Source: Caryophanales bacterium (GTDB taxonomy: Bacteria > Bacillota_I > Bacilli_A > RFN20 > CAG-449). Taken from it: a stretch of DNA of 54,476 nt. Of the stretch, positions 43,474 through 52,588 are shown in pieces (within the stretch, counting starts at the first letter, position 1; each line of letters opens with the position of its first letter). Under the pieces are notes generated by a model, which saw only the letters and a program-made list of their open reading frames with translations, had not been told where the DNA came from and searched no databases. Where the stretch lies: assembly GCA_029006735.1 (NCBI GenBank), contig JAQXGN010000026.1:1-54476 (forward strand), given 5' to 3'. The translations under genes were made by a program, and so were the position numbers.

Positions 43474-45388
43474 CCGTTTTTAGGATTTAACACCCCAAAA
43501 TTTAGGATTTAGAAATAATTTTGATTAATTACTTATTTATATAAAAATAAGTAAAATTATTGAAATTATTTTTTATTTGAGTTATAATTGGGATGTTAAA
43601 GGATGTTATGCATCTCGTGAGGTATTTTATGCACTTTATTTTAAAAAAATCTAGGCCTTCTTCTAAAAAAGGTATCTATCTTCAAATTTATATTAACGAT
43701 TATATTTCTGGTAAAGGAAAGGTTCAAAGATCTTATGAATCTCTCGGTTATCTTGAAGATTTGATTTCTCCTTCTTGTCCTGATCCTATCGCTTTTTATA
43801 CTGATAAAGTTAAAAAACTTAATGATGAATTAAAAGAAAAAAGTGTTAAGCAAATTGGTCAAATAACTCCTACTAAAAACTTAGGTTATTTTTTGATAAA
43901 AGCAATGTTTGACAAATTAAATTTAGATAATCACATTAGACTTGCTTCTAGTAATAAAAGATTCCAATTTGATTTACCTGATTTTATTAGAACTATTACT
44001 TATGCGCAAATTATTAATCCTGGTTCTAAATTCAAAGCTTTCGAAAGAGTTATTCCTTCTCTTTATGGAGCTAACGAGTATTCTTATGATCAAATTCTTG
44101 AAACCATTGATTTCTTAGGTCAAGATTATGAATCGTTTATTGAAATCCTTAATCATCACATCAATAAGCTTTACAAACGCAACACAAAAACAACTTATTT
44201 TGATTGTACTAATTATTACTTTGAAATCGATGAAGAAGATAATTTAAGAAGAAAAGGACCTTCTAAAGAAAATAGGCATGACCCTATCATTGGCCAAGCT
44301 TTATTGCTTGATGAAGATCAAATTCCTTTAGCTATGTCAATGTATCCTGGTAATGAATCCGAAAAACCTTATTTAAGAAATACTATTGAAGATATTAAGA
44401 ATCGCTACAACATTTCTAGTAAAATTGTTCAAGTCGCGGATAAGGGCTTAAACTGTGCTAGAAATATTTATGCTGCTTCTATAGAAGCAAATGATGGTTA
44501 TATATTCTCTAAATCCGTACATGGAAAGAACTTATCTAAACAAGAAAAAGATTGGATTCTTCTAGATAATGAGAATAATGTATGGAACGAAGTCAAAGAT
44601 TCCAATGGTAAATTAATCTATAAATACAAAGAATGCATTGATACTTTTGAATACAAGTTTACAAATGAAGAAGGAGAATGTATTAAATTTAGTGTTAAGG
44701 AAAAAAGAATTGTCATCTTTAATCCAACTTTAGCTAGAAAGCAAAAGCAAGAAATCAATAAAGAAATCGAAAAAGCAAAATCTCTTTCTCTTAAAGGTGC
44801 TTTAAAAGAAGAATATGGTGATTCTACTAAATATATTCAATTCACTACTACCGATAATAATGGTGAAAAAGTTTATGTTTATTCTTCTTTAAACCATGAT
44901 AAAATCAATGAGGATTTATCATATGCTGGTTATAATCTCTTAGTTACATCAGAAGTTGATAAAACCTCTCAAGAAATTTATAAGGCTTACCATGGTTTAT
45001 GGAGAATTGAAGAATCTTTTAGAGTTATGAAAACTTATCTCGATGCACGTCCTGTTTTCTTACAAAATGAGAATTCTATTTATGGTCATTTCTTAATCTG
45101 TTACTATGCACTTACTATTTTAAGATTAATTGAACTCAAAGTATTTAACGATGAATTACCTATTGGACAAATCATTGACTATGTTCGTGATTTTAATATC
45201 ACTGAATATAGCCCTAATCAATTCATTAACAATACTCATCCTAGATCAATTAAAAATGAAATTAAGTCAAAACTTGCTTTATCTCAGCTTACATTTCTTT
45301 ACCTTAATAAAAAAGACGTCGATAATATCCTCAACGCCTATTTTGATTGATTTAACATCCCATTTGAGGGGTATTTCCTAAAGTCAGG
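43474..45388 (+). mobile_element. IS1634-family insertion sequence (IS4 superfamily)
   Basis: About 1.9 kb, one transposase gene. The ends are imperfect inverted repeats: left CCGTTTTTAGGATTTAAC then ACCCC; right, reversed, CCTGACTTTAGGAAATA then CCCC. Both are flanked by the 254-bp direct duplication. Edges may be off by one or two bases because the first C is shared. The permease gene to its right stays intact because the duplication regenerated its 3' end. Confidence 0.85.
43629..45350 (+). CDS. IS1634-family DDE transposase
   Basis: A 573-aa transposase. I start at MHFILKKSRPSSKKGIYLQI (ATG 43629, GAGG upstream); an ATG 36 bases earlier lies too close to the -10 TATAAT to have a ribosome site. 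DDE residues are seen in TTYFDCTNYYFE (first Asp), QVADKGLNCARN (second Asp) and LWRIEESFRVMKTYLDARPV (Glu, Y-x-R-E-K-like motif). The length and uninterrupted frame suggest an active copy. Stop is TGA. Family members make long target duplications, as seen here. Confidence 0.92.
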   Translation: MHFILKKSRPSSKKGIYLQIYINDYISGKGKVQRSYESLGYLEDLISPSCPDPIAFYTDKVKKLNDELKEKSVKQIGQITPTKNLGYFLIKAMFDKLNLDNHIRLASSNKRFQFDLPDFIRTITYAQIINPGSKFKAFERVIPSLYGANEYSYDQILETIDFLGQDYESFIEILNHHINKLYKRNTKTTYFDCTNYYFEIDEEDNLRRKGPSKENRHDPIIGQALLLDEDQIPLAMSMYPGNESEKPYLRNTIEDIKNRYNISSKIVQVADKGLNCARNIYAASIEANDGYIFSKSVHGKNLSKQEKDWILLDNENNVWNEVKDSNGKLIYKYKECIDTFEYKFTNEEGECIKFSVKEKRIVIFNPTLARKQKQEINKEIEKAKSLSLKGALKEEYGDSTKYIQFTTTDNNGEKVYVYSSLNHDKINEDLSYAGYNLLVTSEVDKTSQEIYKAYHGLWRIEESFRVMKTYLDARPVFLQNENSIYGHFLICYYALTILRLIELKVFNDELPIGQIIDYVRDFNITEYSPNQFINNTHPRSIKNEIKSKLALSQLTFLYLNKKDVDNILNAYFD

Positions 45389-45642
45389 TTTTAATAATTC
45401 AAAAACAACTAAAAATTAGTTTTTTTTATTAATTAACGTTCTTCTCTAAAATAAGATACGCCTAAACTTGATGGAGGTTGTACTGATCTTTTTCCAATAA
45501 TACTTGTAACAATTAAAACGATAATTGTAACGATATATGGAAGAAGATTTAATAATTTCATTGTGATAAATGAAATACCAACTAAATAACGAGGTAGTAA
45601 GAATAAAATACCAAAGATTATAGATCCTAAAATTGCTAAATC
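45389..45642. repeat. 254-bp target duplication, right copy
   Basis: Right partner of 43220-43473. Differs mainly at one base in the terminator stem (AATTAGTTT versus AATTAGTTG) and one in the permease codons (AAT versus AAC), so the insertion is not brand new. Confidence 0.88.
45401..45427 (-). terminator. Terminator of the importer operon
   Basis: On the minus strand AACTAA / TTAGTT with GTTTTTG tail, just after the permease stop. The duplicated copy at 43232-43256 keeps a longer perfect stem. Confidence 0.65.
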
Positions 45643-46410
45643 TGGTTTCCAAACAGTAAAGATAACTAACGCTAAAGCTAACCAACCAAATGCTTGAATA
45701 GTTGCTGAGTTTTCAAATGTACCACCAACAAAGCCCATAACATAGAATACTCCACCAATTCCGGCAATTGCAGAACCAATTAATATTGCACTATATTTAT
45801 ATGTTGTTGTATTGATACCTGCAGCATCTGCAGTTGCAGGATTTTCGCCAACACTTCGTAATGATAAACCGACATGAGTATATTTAAGAACAATTGATGT
45901 TGCAATTGCTAAAATAAGAGCAACATAGACTAATAATCCTTGTCCTAAGAAAATATTACCAACTATTCCAAAGAAAGAATCACCAAATTCTAAATGAGCA
46001 CGAATGATTTTACTTGCTTGAGAGAAATAATCACTATTAACCTTAGTCATTAAATAATCAGCAAATCCACCACCGAAAGTAGTTAAAGCCAAACCTGTGA
46101 CATTTTGATTACATTTTAAAGAAACAGTTAAGAACGCATAAATTAATCCACCTAACGCCCCAAAAATAGATGCTCCAATTATACCGGCTAAGATTAATAA
46201 TATGTAGCTAGCGTTATCTGGGTTAGATTTAAATATTTCCATAACTAATGAAATACCGAAACATCCACCGAAAGTTCCAAAACACATAATTCCAGGTAAT
46301 CCAAGATTTAAATGACCTGCTTTTTCCATGATAGTTTCACCTGTACATCCAAATAAGAAGACCATTGCAATAGTAATTGCACTTGGAAGAATAGTTGTAA
46401 AGAATATCAT
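45433..46410 (-). CDS. Nucleoside ABC transporter permease (NupQ/YufQ-like)
   Basis: A 325-aa inner-membrane permease with about 8-10 TM helices, of the BPD_transp_2 family. GHLNLGLPGIMCFGTFGG and GLSLRSVGENPATADAAGIN are typical of the second permease of BMP-type nucleoside importers. It starts one base after the previous permease stop and is the last gene of the four-gene operon. In B. subtilis NupNOPQ imports guanosine. The IS1634-type insertion just downstream duplicated its 3' end but left it whole. Confidence 0.9.
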   Translation of the reverse strand: MIFFTTILPSAITIAMVFLFGCTGETIMEKAGHLNLGLPGIMCFGTFGGCFGISLVMEIFKSNPDNASYILLILAGIIGASIFGALGGLIYAFLTVSLKCNQNVTGLALTTFGGGFADYLMTKVNSDYFSQASKIIRAHLEFGDSFFGIVGNIFLGQGLLVYVALILAIATSIVLKYTHVGLSLRSVGENPATADAAGINTTTYKYSAILIGSAIAGIGGVFYVMGFVGGTFENSATIQAFGWLALALVIFTVWKPDLAILGSIIFGILFLLPRYLVGISFITMKLLNLLPYIVTIIVLIVTSIIGKRSVQPPSSLGVSYFREER

Positions 46411-46411
46411 A

Positions 46412-47623
46412 TTATTTTCCCTCCTTTACAAAGACTTTAATGATTTTGTTTTTTAAATTAGTAAAGAATACTCCGACTGGGGCAAATGCTTTACTAATTG
46501 ATTTATTTACTTTATTACACCAACGAATAAACTTACAATCTTTAAAGACAACTCGATAAGAGATAAAGAATTCAACACCAATAATAAAGAAATAAATAAT
46601 GCCTAAGAAAATATATGTTGCAGAATCATTAGTGATTTCATAATATTTTTGAACTTGTGCCATACCACGAGAAAAGAAAGTGATAATAAATGCAGTTGCC
46701 ACCATTGATAAAGGATTAAATTTAGCAAGCCAAGCAACCATAATCGCAGTAAATCCCATATTTTCTGGAGTTGCAGTAGAAATGGAATGGTTAATAGAAC
46801 CTGCTAGTAAAATACCAACAATACCACATATTACACCACTCAATACCATAGTACGAATAACAACGCCTTTAACATTAATACCAATATATCTAGCTGTATT
46901 TTGTGATTCACCAACAACTTCTAATTCATAACCATGTTTTGCATATCTTAAATACGCAAAAACGATACCTAATAATACAAAAGCGACAATAATGGATAAT
47001 AAATCATTTCTCCCAACAAAGCTACTTGAACCAATCGCAGGAAGATGACCAGTTGAAATAATACCGATTGATCCTGTAGGTGATTTAAAGATACCGGATA
47101 AGAATACTGCGACAATACCTTCTGCAACATAATTAAGCATTAAAGTAAATAATGATTCATTTGTATTGAAAAATGCTTTAAATATCGCAGGAATAACTGC
47201 CCAAATAACACTAACTAAAATTGAGCTTGGAATCATAATAAGAATGATTGCCCAATTTGGAAAGCCTTCATTACCCAAAAAATGCATACAGCAAGCAGTA
47301 GTTAACGCTCCCATTAAAATCTGACCATTGCCACCTAAATTCCAGAATTTCATTTTAAATGCAGGAATTAATGCTAATCCAACTAATAAAAGTAAAGATA
47401 ATTTACGGAACATTGTCCAAAATCTTCTTGGTGTTCCAAAACATCCAGCAAATAATTGTTGAATGACAACAAAAGGATTCGCACCAGTAATAACAAGTAA
47501 TACTAAACAAGCAAAGATTAAGCCTAATATAATAGCTATTGCGCGGAAAAGAAATGATTTTCCAATAGATACATCACTACGCTTTATAACATGAAATAAT
47601 GGTTCTTTTTCTATTGTTTTCAT
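46412..47623 (-). CDS. Nucleoside ABC transporter permease (NupP/YufP-like)
   Basis: A 403-aa permease of the BPD_transp_2 family with about ten TM helices. FWNLGGNGQILMGALTTACC and YELEVVGESQNTARYIGINV are the family markers. The ATG has AAGGAGAA, inside the last codons of the ATPase gene four bases upstream, so coupling is likely. A C-terminal extension of about 60 residues (basic, partly amphipathic) follows the last helix. Confidence 0.9.
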   Translation of the reverse strand: MKTIEKEPLFHVIKRSDVSIGKSFLFRAIAIILGLIFACLVLLVITGANPFVVIQQLFAGCFGTPRRFWTMFRKLSLLLLVGLALIPAFKMKFWNLGGNGQILMGALTTACCMHFLGNEGFPNWAIILIMIPSSILVSVIWAVIPAIFKAFFNTNESLFTLMLNYVAEGIVAVFLSGIFKSPTGSIGIISTGHLPAIGSSSFVGRNDLLSIIVAFVLLGIVFAYLRYAKHGYELEVVGESQNTARYIGINVKGVVIRTMVLSGVICGIVGILLAGSINHSISTATPENMGFTAIMVAWLAKFNPLSMVATAFIITFFSRGMAQVQKYYEITNDSATYIFLGIIYFFIIGVEFFISYRVVFKDCKFIRWCNKVNKSISKAFAPVGVFFTNLKNKIIKVFVKEGK

Positions 47624-47627
47624 CTTT

Positions 47628-49181
47628 CTATTCTCCTTCCTTATTTATATTACTATGTGTCATTAATAGTCCAACCTCTTCTTTAGTAGTTGTTCTAGCA
47701 TCGACAATTCCACGTACTTTACCTTCACCAATAACTAAGATACGATCTGATAGAGCTAATAGAACATCAAGGTCTTCACCAACAAAGATAACTGCTGCAC
47801 CACGTTCTTTTTGCTTATTTAACAAGTTATAGATTGTATATGATGAGTTGATATCTAAACCACGAACTGGATAAGCTGCCATCAATACTTTTGGTGAAGA
47901 AGCGATTTCTCTACCAACTAAGACTTTTTGAACATTTCCACCTGATAATTTTCTTACTGCAGTATGGACACTTGGAGTAACAACTTCTAAATCTTGAATT
48001 GTCTTATTAGCAAGTTCTTCTGGAGTATGACGATCAACAAAGATTGGTTTACCCTTTTGATATGAACGTAACATCATATTATCAGTAATATCCATATTAC
48101 CAACTAAACCCATTCCTAATCGATCTTCCGGAACGAAAGATAATCTAACGCCTAATTCACGAATTTGCATCGGTGTTTTATTTCTTAAATTAACTTCTTC
48201 ATGAGTTTTAGGAGTAATATAAGTGATTGTACCAGTTTCTAATTTTACTAAACCAGCGATTGATTCTAATATTTCTCGTTGTCCTGATCCAGAAATACCG
48301 GCAATACCTAAAATTTCACCAGTATTTGCAGTAAAAGAAATATCTTCAATCGAATTTAAACCATATTTATTTTTTGCAGTTAAATGTTCAACAATTAAAC
48401 GAGGTTTTGGATTATTAGGTAAAGAACGATTGATATTTAATTCAATCTTTTGTCCTACCATCATTTCTGTTAATTTCTTTTCATCTGTTTCACTAGTAGA
48501 TACAGTTCCGATATATTCTCCCTTTCGTAAAACTGCAACACGATTAGAAATCTCCATAACTTCATTTAATTTATGAGTAATGATGATGATTGATTTGCCA
48601 TCATTTCTCATATTTTTTAAAATAGCAAATAAGGTATTAATTTCACTAGGAGTTAAAACTGCAGTTGGTTCATCTAAAATTAAAATATCTGCACCTCTAT
48701 ATAATACCTTAATGATTTCAAGTGTTTGTTTTTCTGAGACTGACATCTCATAAACATGCTTATTCAAATCAATAATAAAACCGTATTTATCACAAATCTC
48801 TTTAACTTTTTCACGAGCATATTTTGCTTTAGCCATCTTTTTATCCTTGATACCCAAAACAATATTTTCAAGTGAGGTAAATACATCAACTAACTTAAAA
48901 TGTTGATGAATCATGCCGATATGATAATTATAAGCATCTCGAGGAGAAGCAATATTAACATGTTCTCCATCAACATAAATCTTTCCACTATCTGGATAAT
49001 AAATACCAGATAACATATTCATAAGTGTAGTTTTACCTGATCCATTTTCACCTAATAAAGATAAGATTTCACCTTCATAAATATCAAAAGAAACATTTGA
49101 GTTTGCAATAACTTTACCAAATGTTTTTGTAATATTCTCAAGGCGAATCTTGACGTTTTTATTATTCATTTGAACTTCCAT
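47628..49181 (-). CDS. Nucleoside ABC transporter ATPase (NupO/YufO-like, double cassette)
   Basis: A 517-aa protein with two fused ABC domains, as in ribose/nucleoside importers. The first has Walker A LLGENGSGKTTLMN, the signature VSEKQ and Walker B LILDEPTAVL. The second has GISGSGQREILE in place of Walker A, LSGGNVQKVLVGREI, and MAAYPVRGLD in place of Walker B, so only the first site should hydrolyse ATP well. The ATG has AAAGGAGG. It follows the BMP lipoprotein gene and an intergenic terminator, which probably lowers its level relative to the binding protein. Confidence 0.93.
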   Translation of the reverse strand: MEVQMNNKNVKIRLENITKTFGKVIANSNVSFDIYEGEILSLLGENGSGKTTLMNMLSGIYYPDSGKIYVDGEHVNIASPRDAYNYHIGMIHQHFKLVDVFTSLENIVLGIKDKKMAKAKYAREKVKEICDKYGFIIDLNKHVYEMSVSEKQTLEIIKVLYRGADILILDEPTAVLTPSEINTLFAILKNMRNDGKSIIIITHKLNEVMEISNRVAVLRKGEYIGTVSTSETDEKKLTEMMVGQKIELNINRSLPNNPKPRLIVEHLTAKNKYGLNSIEDISFTANTGEILGIAGISGSGQREILESIAGLVKLETGTITYITPKTHEEVNLRNKTPMQIRELGVRLSFVPEDRLGMGLVGNMDITDNMMLRSYQKGKPIFVDRHTPEELANKTIQDLEVVTPSVHTAVRKLSGGNVQKVLVGREIASSPKVLMAAYPVRGLDINSSYTIYNLLNKQKERGAAVIFVGEDLDVLLALSDRILVIGEGKVRGIVDARTTTKEEVGLLMTHSNINKEGE

Positions 49182-49207
49182 ATAAGCCTCCTTTTATAAA
49201 GCAATAA

Positions 49208-49241
49208 AACCCAAGAAGGGTCAATACGACTCTCTTGGGTT
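49208..49241 (-). terminator. Intra-operon attenuating hairpin
   Basis: Stem AACCCAAGA / TCTTGGGTT with a 16-base loop and TTTTATTGC on the minus strand, between the BMP lipoprotein and ATPase genes. Such hairpins stabilise the binding-protein message. Confidence 0.75.
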
Positions 49242-49255
49242 AGAATTTGATAGAA

Positions 49256-50470
49256 TTAGAATTTTGTATTTAATAATGTAATACCATCAATTGTTAAATC
49301 GAAGTATGGAGCAGAACGGAATTCTGATTCAGCAAAGTATGTAACACCATTTGCTGTTTTAACTGCTTCTGTATCTTTTTCAAAATTTGCATCTGTATTA
49401 ACATCTGCCATATATGATGTGATATGTTCACCATTAACTGTGAAATTTGAGCAATCAAATACTTTTAATTCGCCTGATTTTAATTTATTTGCAACTTCAT
49501 TTAATTTTGCTTCTGTTCCTGCTGCTGGAGCTTTTTTACCAAGAGGAGCTAAACAAACTGAACCTGAGTAAATATCATTACCTAAACCACCAACATAGTC
49601 TGTTTCGATAGCTGTATTATTTTTAACTGCGTCTAAGCAATATTCAAAATATGGTTGCCAGTTAATTCTTGAAGAAACGATATATGTATTTGGAGCTTTT
49701 GATTCTGTTGAACCATTGTATGAAACGTTTGGAACACCTGCTGTTTCACAAGCTGTTGGAGCACCCCATGAGTCAGCGTGTTGAGAAATGATTGAACAAC
49801 CTTTTTCAATTAATAATTCTGCTGCTGTTTTTTCAGCTGCTTCATCATACCATGAACCTGTGAATTGGACTTCCATTGTAACATCACTTACAACTGATTT
49901 AACGCCTAAGAACCATGATGTATAACCAGAAATAACTTCTGCATATGTATAAGCACCAATGTAACCTAATTTTTTAGATGTTTCTGGATTTGCTTCTAAC
50001 ATTGATTGTAATTTTAATCCTGCTGCAACACCTGCTAAATATCTTCCTTCGTAGATTGATGCGAATGCATTGTGGAAGTTAGCAACATTTTCTGTATGAG
50101 CTGTTGTACCTGTTGCGTGTGAGAATTGAACATTTGGATTTTCTTTTGCTGATTTTAATAAATATGATTCATGTCCGAATGAGTCTGCGAAGACAAATGA
50201 GCAACCTTGATCAACTAAATCATTTGCTGCTTCTGTACATGCATCATTTTCATCAATACCTGTAACGATAACTGGTTTAACATTTTTTGCTTCACATGCT
50301 GCTTTGAATGCATTAATGAAGTTTGCATCATAAGTTGAATTATCACCATGAAGTGTAATTAAGCCAGCTTTCATTGTGCTATCTTCATTTCCGCCACATG
50401 AAGTTAATGTGTATGCTCCGCAAAGAACTACAGAACAAAGTAAGAGTGTTTTGATTGCATTGTTTTTCAT
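49256..50470 (-). CDS. BMP-family nucleoside-binding lipoprotein (NupN/BmpA-like)
   Basis: A 404-aa substrate-binding lipoprotein. The ATG at 50470 is preferred; the signal is MKNNAIKTLLLCSVVLCGAY with lipobox LTSC. The BMP domain follows (AGLITLHGDNSTYDANFINA, FADSFGHES, QHADSWGAPTACE). It captures purine nucleosides outside the cell for the ABC importer. First gene of the operon, 110 bases after the riboswitch terminator. Confidence 0.92.
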   Translation of the reverse strand: MKNNAIKTLLLCSVVLCGAYTLTSCGGNEDSTMKAGLITLHGDNSTYDANFINAFKAACEAKNVKPVIVTGIDENDACTEAANDLVDQGCSFVFADSFGHESYLLKSAKENPNVQFSHATGTTAHTENVANFHNAFASIYEGRYLAGVAAGLKLQSMLEANPETSKKLGYIGAYTYAEVISGYTSWFLGVKSVVSDVTMEVQFTGSWYDEAAEKTAAELLIEKGCSIISQHADSWGAPTACETAGVPNVSYNGSTESKAPNTYIVSSRINWQPYFEYCLDAVKNNTAIETDYVGGLGNDIYSGSVCLAPLGKKAPAAGTEAKLNEVANKLKSGELKVFDCSNFTVNGEHITSYMADVNTDANFEKDTEAVKTANGVTYFAESEFRSAPYFDLTIDGITLLNTKF

Positions 50471-50581
50471 TTTATTTTCCCTTTTCCTTTTCCTATATAG
50501 TCTCAATTAACCAAATTAGAAGTCTACTTTGTTAAAAATTAAAAAGCGATGAACACATTGATTTTATCTTTCTTAAAAAAT

Positions 50582-50607
50582 AAAAAAGATAAACTCGAAA
50601 GTTTATC
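50582..50607 (-). terminator. Riboswitch expression-platform terminator
   Basis: GATAAACT / AGTTTATC hairpin on the minus strand followed by TTTTTTATTTTTT. It lies about 40 bases downstream of the guanine aptamer and before the BMP gene, so guanine binding should favour termination. Confidence 0.8.
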
Positions 50608-50646
50608 GCCAACGAAATAACTACAAAAGAGATTATTTCTAAATTT

Positions 50647-50714
50647 CCAATAGTCGCAGTTTGTGGGTACTGCGGTAGAAACTCCTTCACCACATTTTTG
50701 AAGGTATATATTGG
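50647..50714 (-). promoter_or_regulatory. Guanine-type purine riboswitch aptamer
   Basis: The minus strand folds as the purine aptamer: P1 CCAATA / TATTGG; P2 CCTTC / GAAGG with loop containing TGTGG; the junction AGTTTCTACC; P3 GCAGT / ACTGC; and J3/1 GACTAT. The C in GACTAT corresponds to C74 of the xpt aptamer, which selects guanine or hypoxanthine rather than adenine. It controls the nucleoside importer operon, an OFF switch with the terminator at 50582-50607. Confidence 0.9.
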
Positions 50715-50778
50715 CTATATAATTTTTAATTGTCCTAGTGATTAACTAGTACACCTTCATCATATTAGATAAAAAAAT

Positions 50779-50811
50779 AAAGCACAATACATTTATTAAT
50801 GAAAGTGCTTT
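50779..50811 (-). terminator. Terminator of xpt
   Basis: Stem AAAGCAC / GTGCTTT with ATTTTTTTATC tail on the minus strand. Confidence 0.8.
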
Positions 50812-50825
50812 CTTATATTTTTATA

Positions 50826-51395
50826 TTATTTTAAAATAACTTTTCCATTTTCAAAATGGTCAACAATAGCAGCAGATTCTACTCTTATTCCTAGTGATTC
50901 TACTTTTTTTCTTCCTGCTTGGAATCCTTTTTCAATAATAATTCCACAACCTACTACTTCTGCTTCTGCTTGTTTACAAATATCGATTAATCCAAGTAAT
51001 GCATTACCTTCTGCTAAGAAGTCATCAATGATTAATATTTTATCACCTTTAGAGATAAATCGTTTATCAACATAAACATTATTAACAACCTTTTTTGTAA
51101 ATGAAGCAACACTAGTTTGATAGACATTTGATGTATCTAAAGTTGCTGATCCTGATTTCTTAGCAAATACTAATGGGCAAAAATCAAAGTGATTTGCTAC
51201 TCCAATTGCAAAAGCTATACCAGAAGTTTCAATAGTAAGAACTTTATTAACACCTTTGAATTTAGTTGCAAAATATTTCCCTAAATCATCAACTAACTTA
51301 GTGTCAATTTGATGATTAATAAAACTATCTACTTTTAAAATATTATCTCCAATAATAATACCATCTTTATATATGCGCTCTTTCAATGTATCCAT
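50826..51395 (-). CDS. xpt: Xanthine phosphoribosyltransferase
   Basis: Makes XMP from xanthine and PRPP (purine salvage). 189 aa from the ATG at 51395, which has TTAGGAG upstream; the longer frame is unsupported. The PRPP loop is ILIIDDFLAEGNALLG, and SGIAFAIGVA and VFAKKSG are family segments. Lies next to the guanine-riboswitch importer but has its own upstream region without a recognisable aptamer. Confidence 0.94.
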   Translation of the reverse strand: MDTLKERIYKDGIIIGDNILKVDSFINHQIDTKLVDDLGKYFATKFKGVNKVLTIETSGIAFAIGVANHFDFCPLVFAKKSGSATLDTSNVYQTSVASFTKKVVNNVYVDKRFISKGDKILIIDDFLAEGNALLGLIDICKQAEAEVVGCGIIIEKGFQAGRKKVESLGIRVESAAIVDHFENGKVILK

Positions 51396-51565
51396 TTTAA
51401 AATATCTCCTAAATATGTAATCTATATTACTATCTAAAAAATAAAATATCATCACTTTTGAATTAAAAACTAAATATTATTTCTAATATATTCATAATCA
51501 AAATATGCATTTTTGTTATTTATATTATATATAAAAAATAAAATGATATTGATTAATGAAATAAT

Positions 51566-51608
51566 AAAAACAGTGACAAAGATACTTATTTTAGTATCTC
51601 TATCACTG
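51566..51608 (-). terminator. Terminator of fba
   Basis: Long stem CAGTGATAGAGATAC / GTATCTTTGTCACTG with one internal mismatch and a TTTTTATT tail on the minus strand. Confidence 0.9.
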
Positions 51609-51641
51609 TAAAAATACATATAACTCTATTATGATTAACAA

Positions 51642-52505
51642 CTAAGCTTTATTAGCGCAGCCAAATGCAACCATTAATTCTTTTGTTTTTGCAGTAATTG
51701 CATCTGCACCAGGTTTTAATAATTTACGTGGATCATATCCTTTTCCATCTATATCTTTACCTGCTTCAATATATTTACGTGTTGCTTCTGCAAATACTAA
51801 TTGTAATTCTGTATTGACATTGATTTTTGAAACACCATTTGTAATTGCTTTTGATGTTTGATCAAATGGAATACCTGAACCACCATGTAAAACTAAAGGT
51901 TTTCCATCAACTGCAGCATTGATTGCTTCTAATCTTTCAAAGTTTAAACCAGCCCAATTATCTGGATAAACACCATGAATATTACCAATACCACATGCTA
52001 AGAAATCAACTCCTAAAGAAGCGATTTGTGCACATTCTTTTGGATCAGCTAATTCACCAGAAGATGTAACGCCATCTTCAGTTCCACCAATACCACCAAC
52101 TTCACATTCGACAGATACACCTTTTGAATGTGCTAAAGCAATAATTTCTTTTGATTTTGCAATGTTTTCTTCAATATCATAATGTGAGCCATCAAACATA
52201 ACTGAAGTATAACCTGCTTCGATACAAGCTTTTGCCCCTTCAAATGAGCCATGATCTAAATGTAATGCAACAGGAACTGTAATTCCCATTTTATCATGTA
52301 AATTTCTAACTAAATCTGCGACAGTTTTATATCCACCCATATATTTTGCTGCACCTTCTGATGTTTGAATAATAATTGGTGAATTGCATTCTTGTGCTGC
52401 TTGTAAGATACTTTTTGTCCATTCTAAATTGTTTGTGTTAAATGCTCCAATAGCATAATGTCCTTCATGTGCTTTTTGAATCATTTCTTTTGCAGATACT
52501 AACAT
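51642..52505 (-). CDS. fba: Class II fructose-1,6-bisphosphate aldolase
   Basis: Zinc-dependent glycolytic aldolase (287 aa) splitting FBP to DHAP and GAP. Zinc ligands lie in VALHLDHGSFE, GIGNIHGVY and LVLHGGSGIP; the catalytic Asp is in LHLDHG. The ATG has AAGGAGG. Highly biased codon use and strong terminator fit a highly expressed housekeeping gene. Some members act on tagatose-bisphosphate, but the sequence pattern favours FBP. Confidence 0.95.
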   Translation of the reverse strand: MLVSAKEMIQKAHEGHYAIGAFNTNNLEWTKSILQAAQECNSPIIIQTSEGAAKYMGGYKTVADLVRNLHDKMGITVPVALHLDHGSFEGAKACIEAGYTSVMFDGSHYDIEENIAKSKEIIALAHSKGVSVECEVGGIGGTEDGVTSSGELADPKECAQIASLGVDFLACGIGNIHGVYPDNWAGLNFERLEAINAAVDGKPLVLHGGSGIPFDQTSKAITNGVSKINVNTELQLVFAEATRKYIEAGKDIDGKGYDPRKLLKPGADAITAKTKELMVAFGCANKA

Positions 52506-52588
52506 TAATAATCCTCCTTAATTAGTCCTTAAATATTATAAAGCAAAACATCAAAAAATATCAAATTATTTGATGATAAATCCTATTT

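Noticed and set aside
45130-45381. Plus-strand 83-codon frame at the end of the transposase
   Set aside because: Overlaps the DDE frame in another phase and shows no features of its own.
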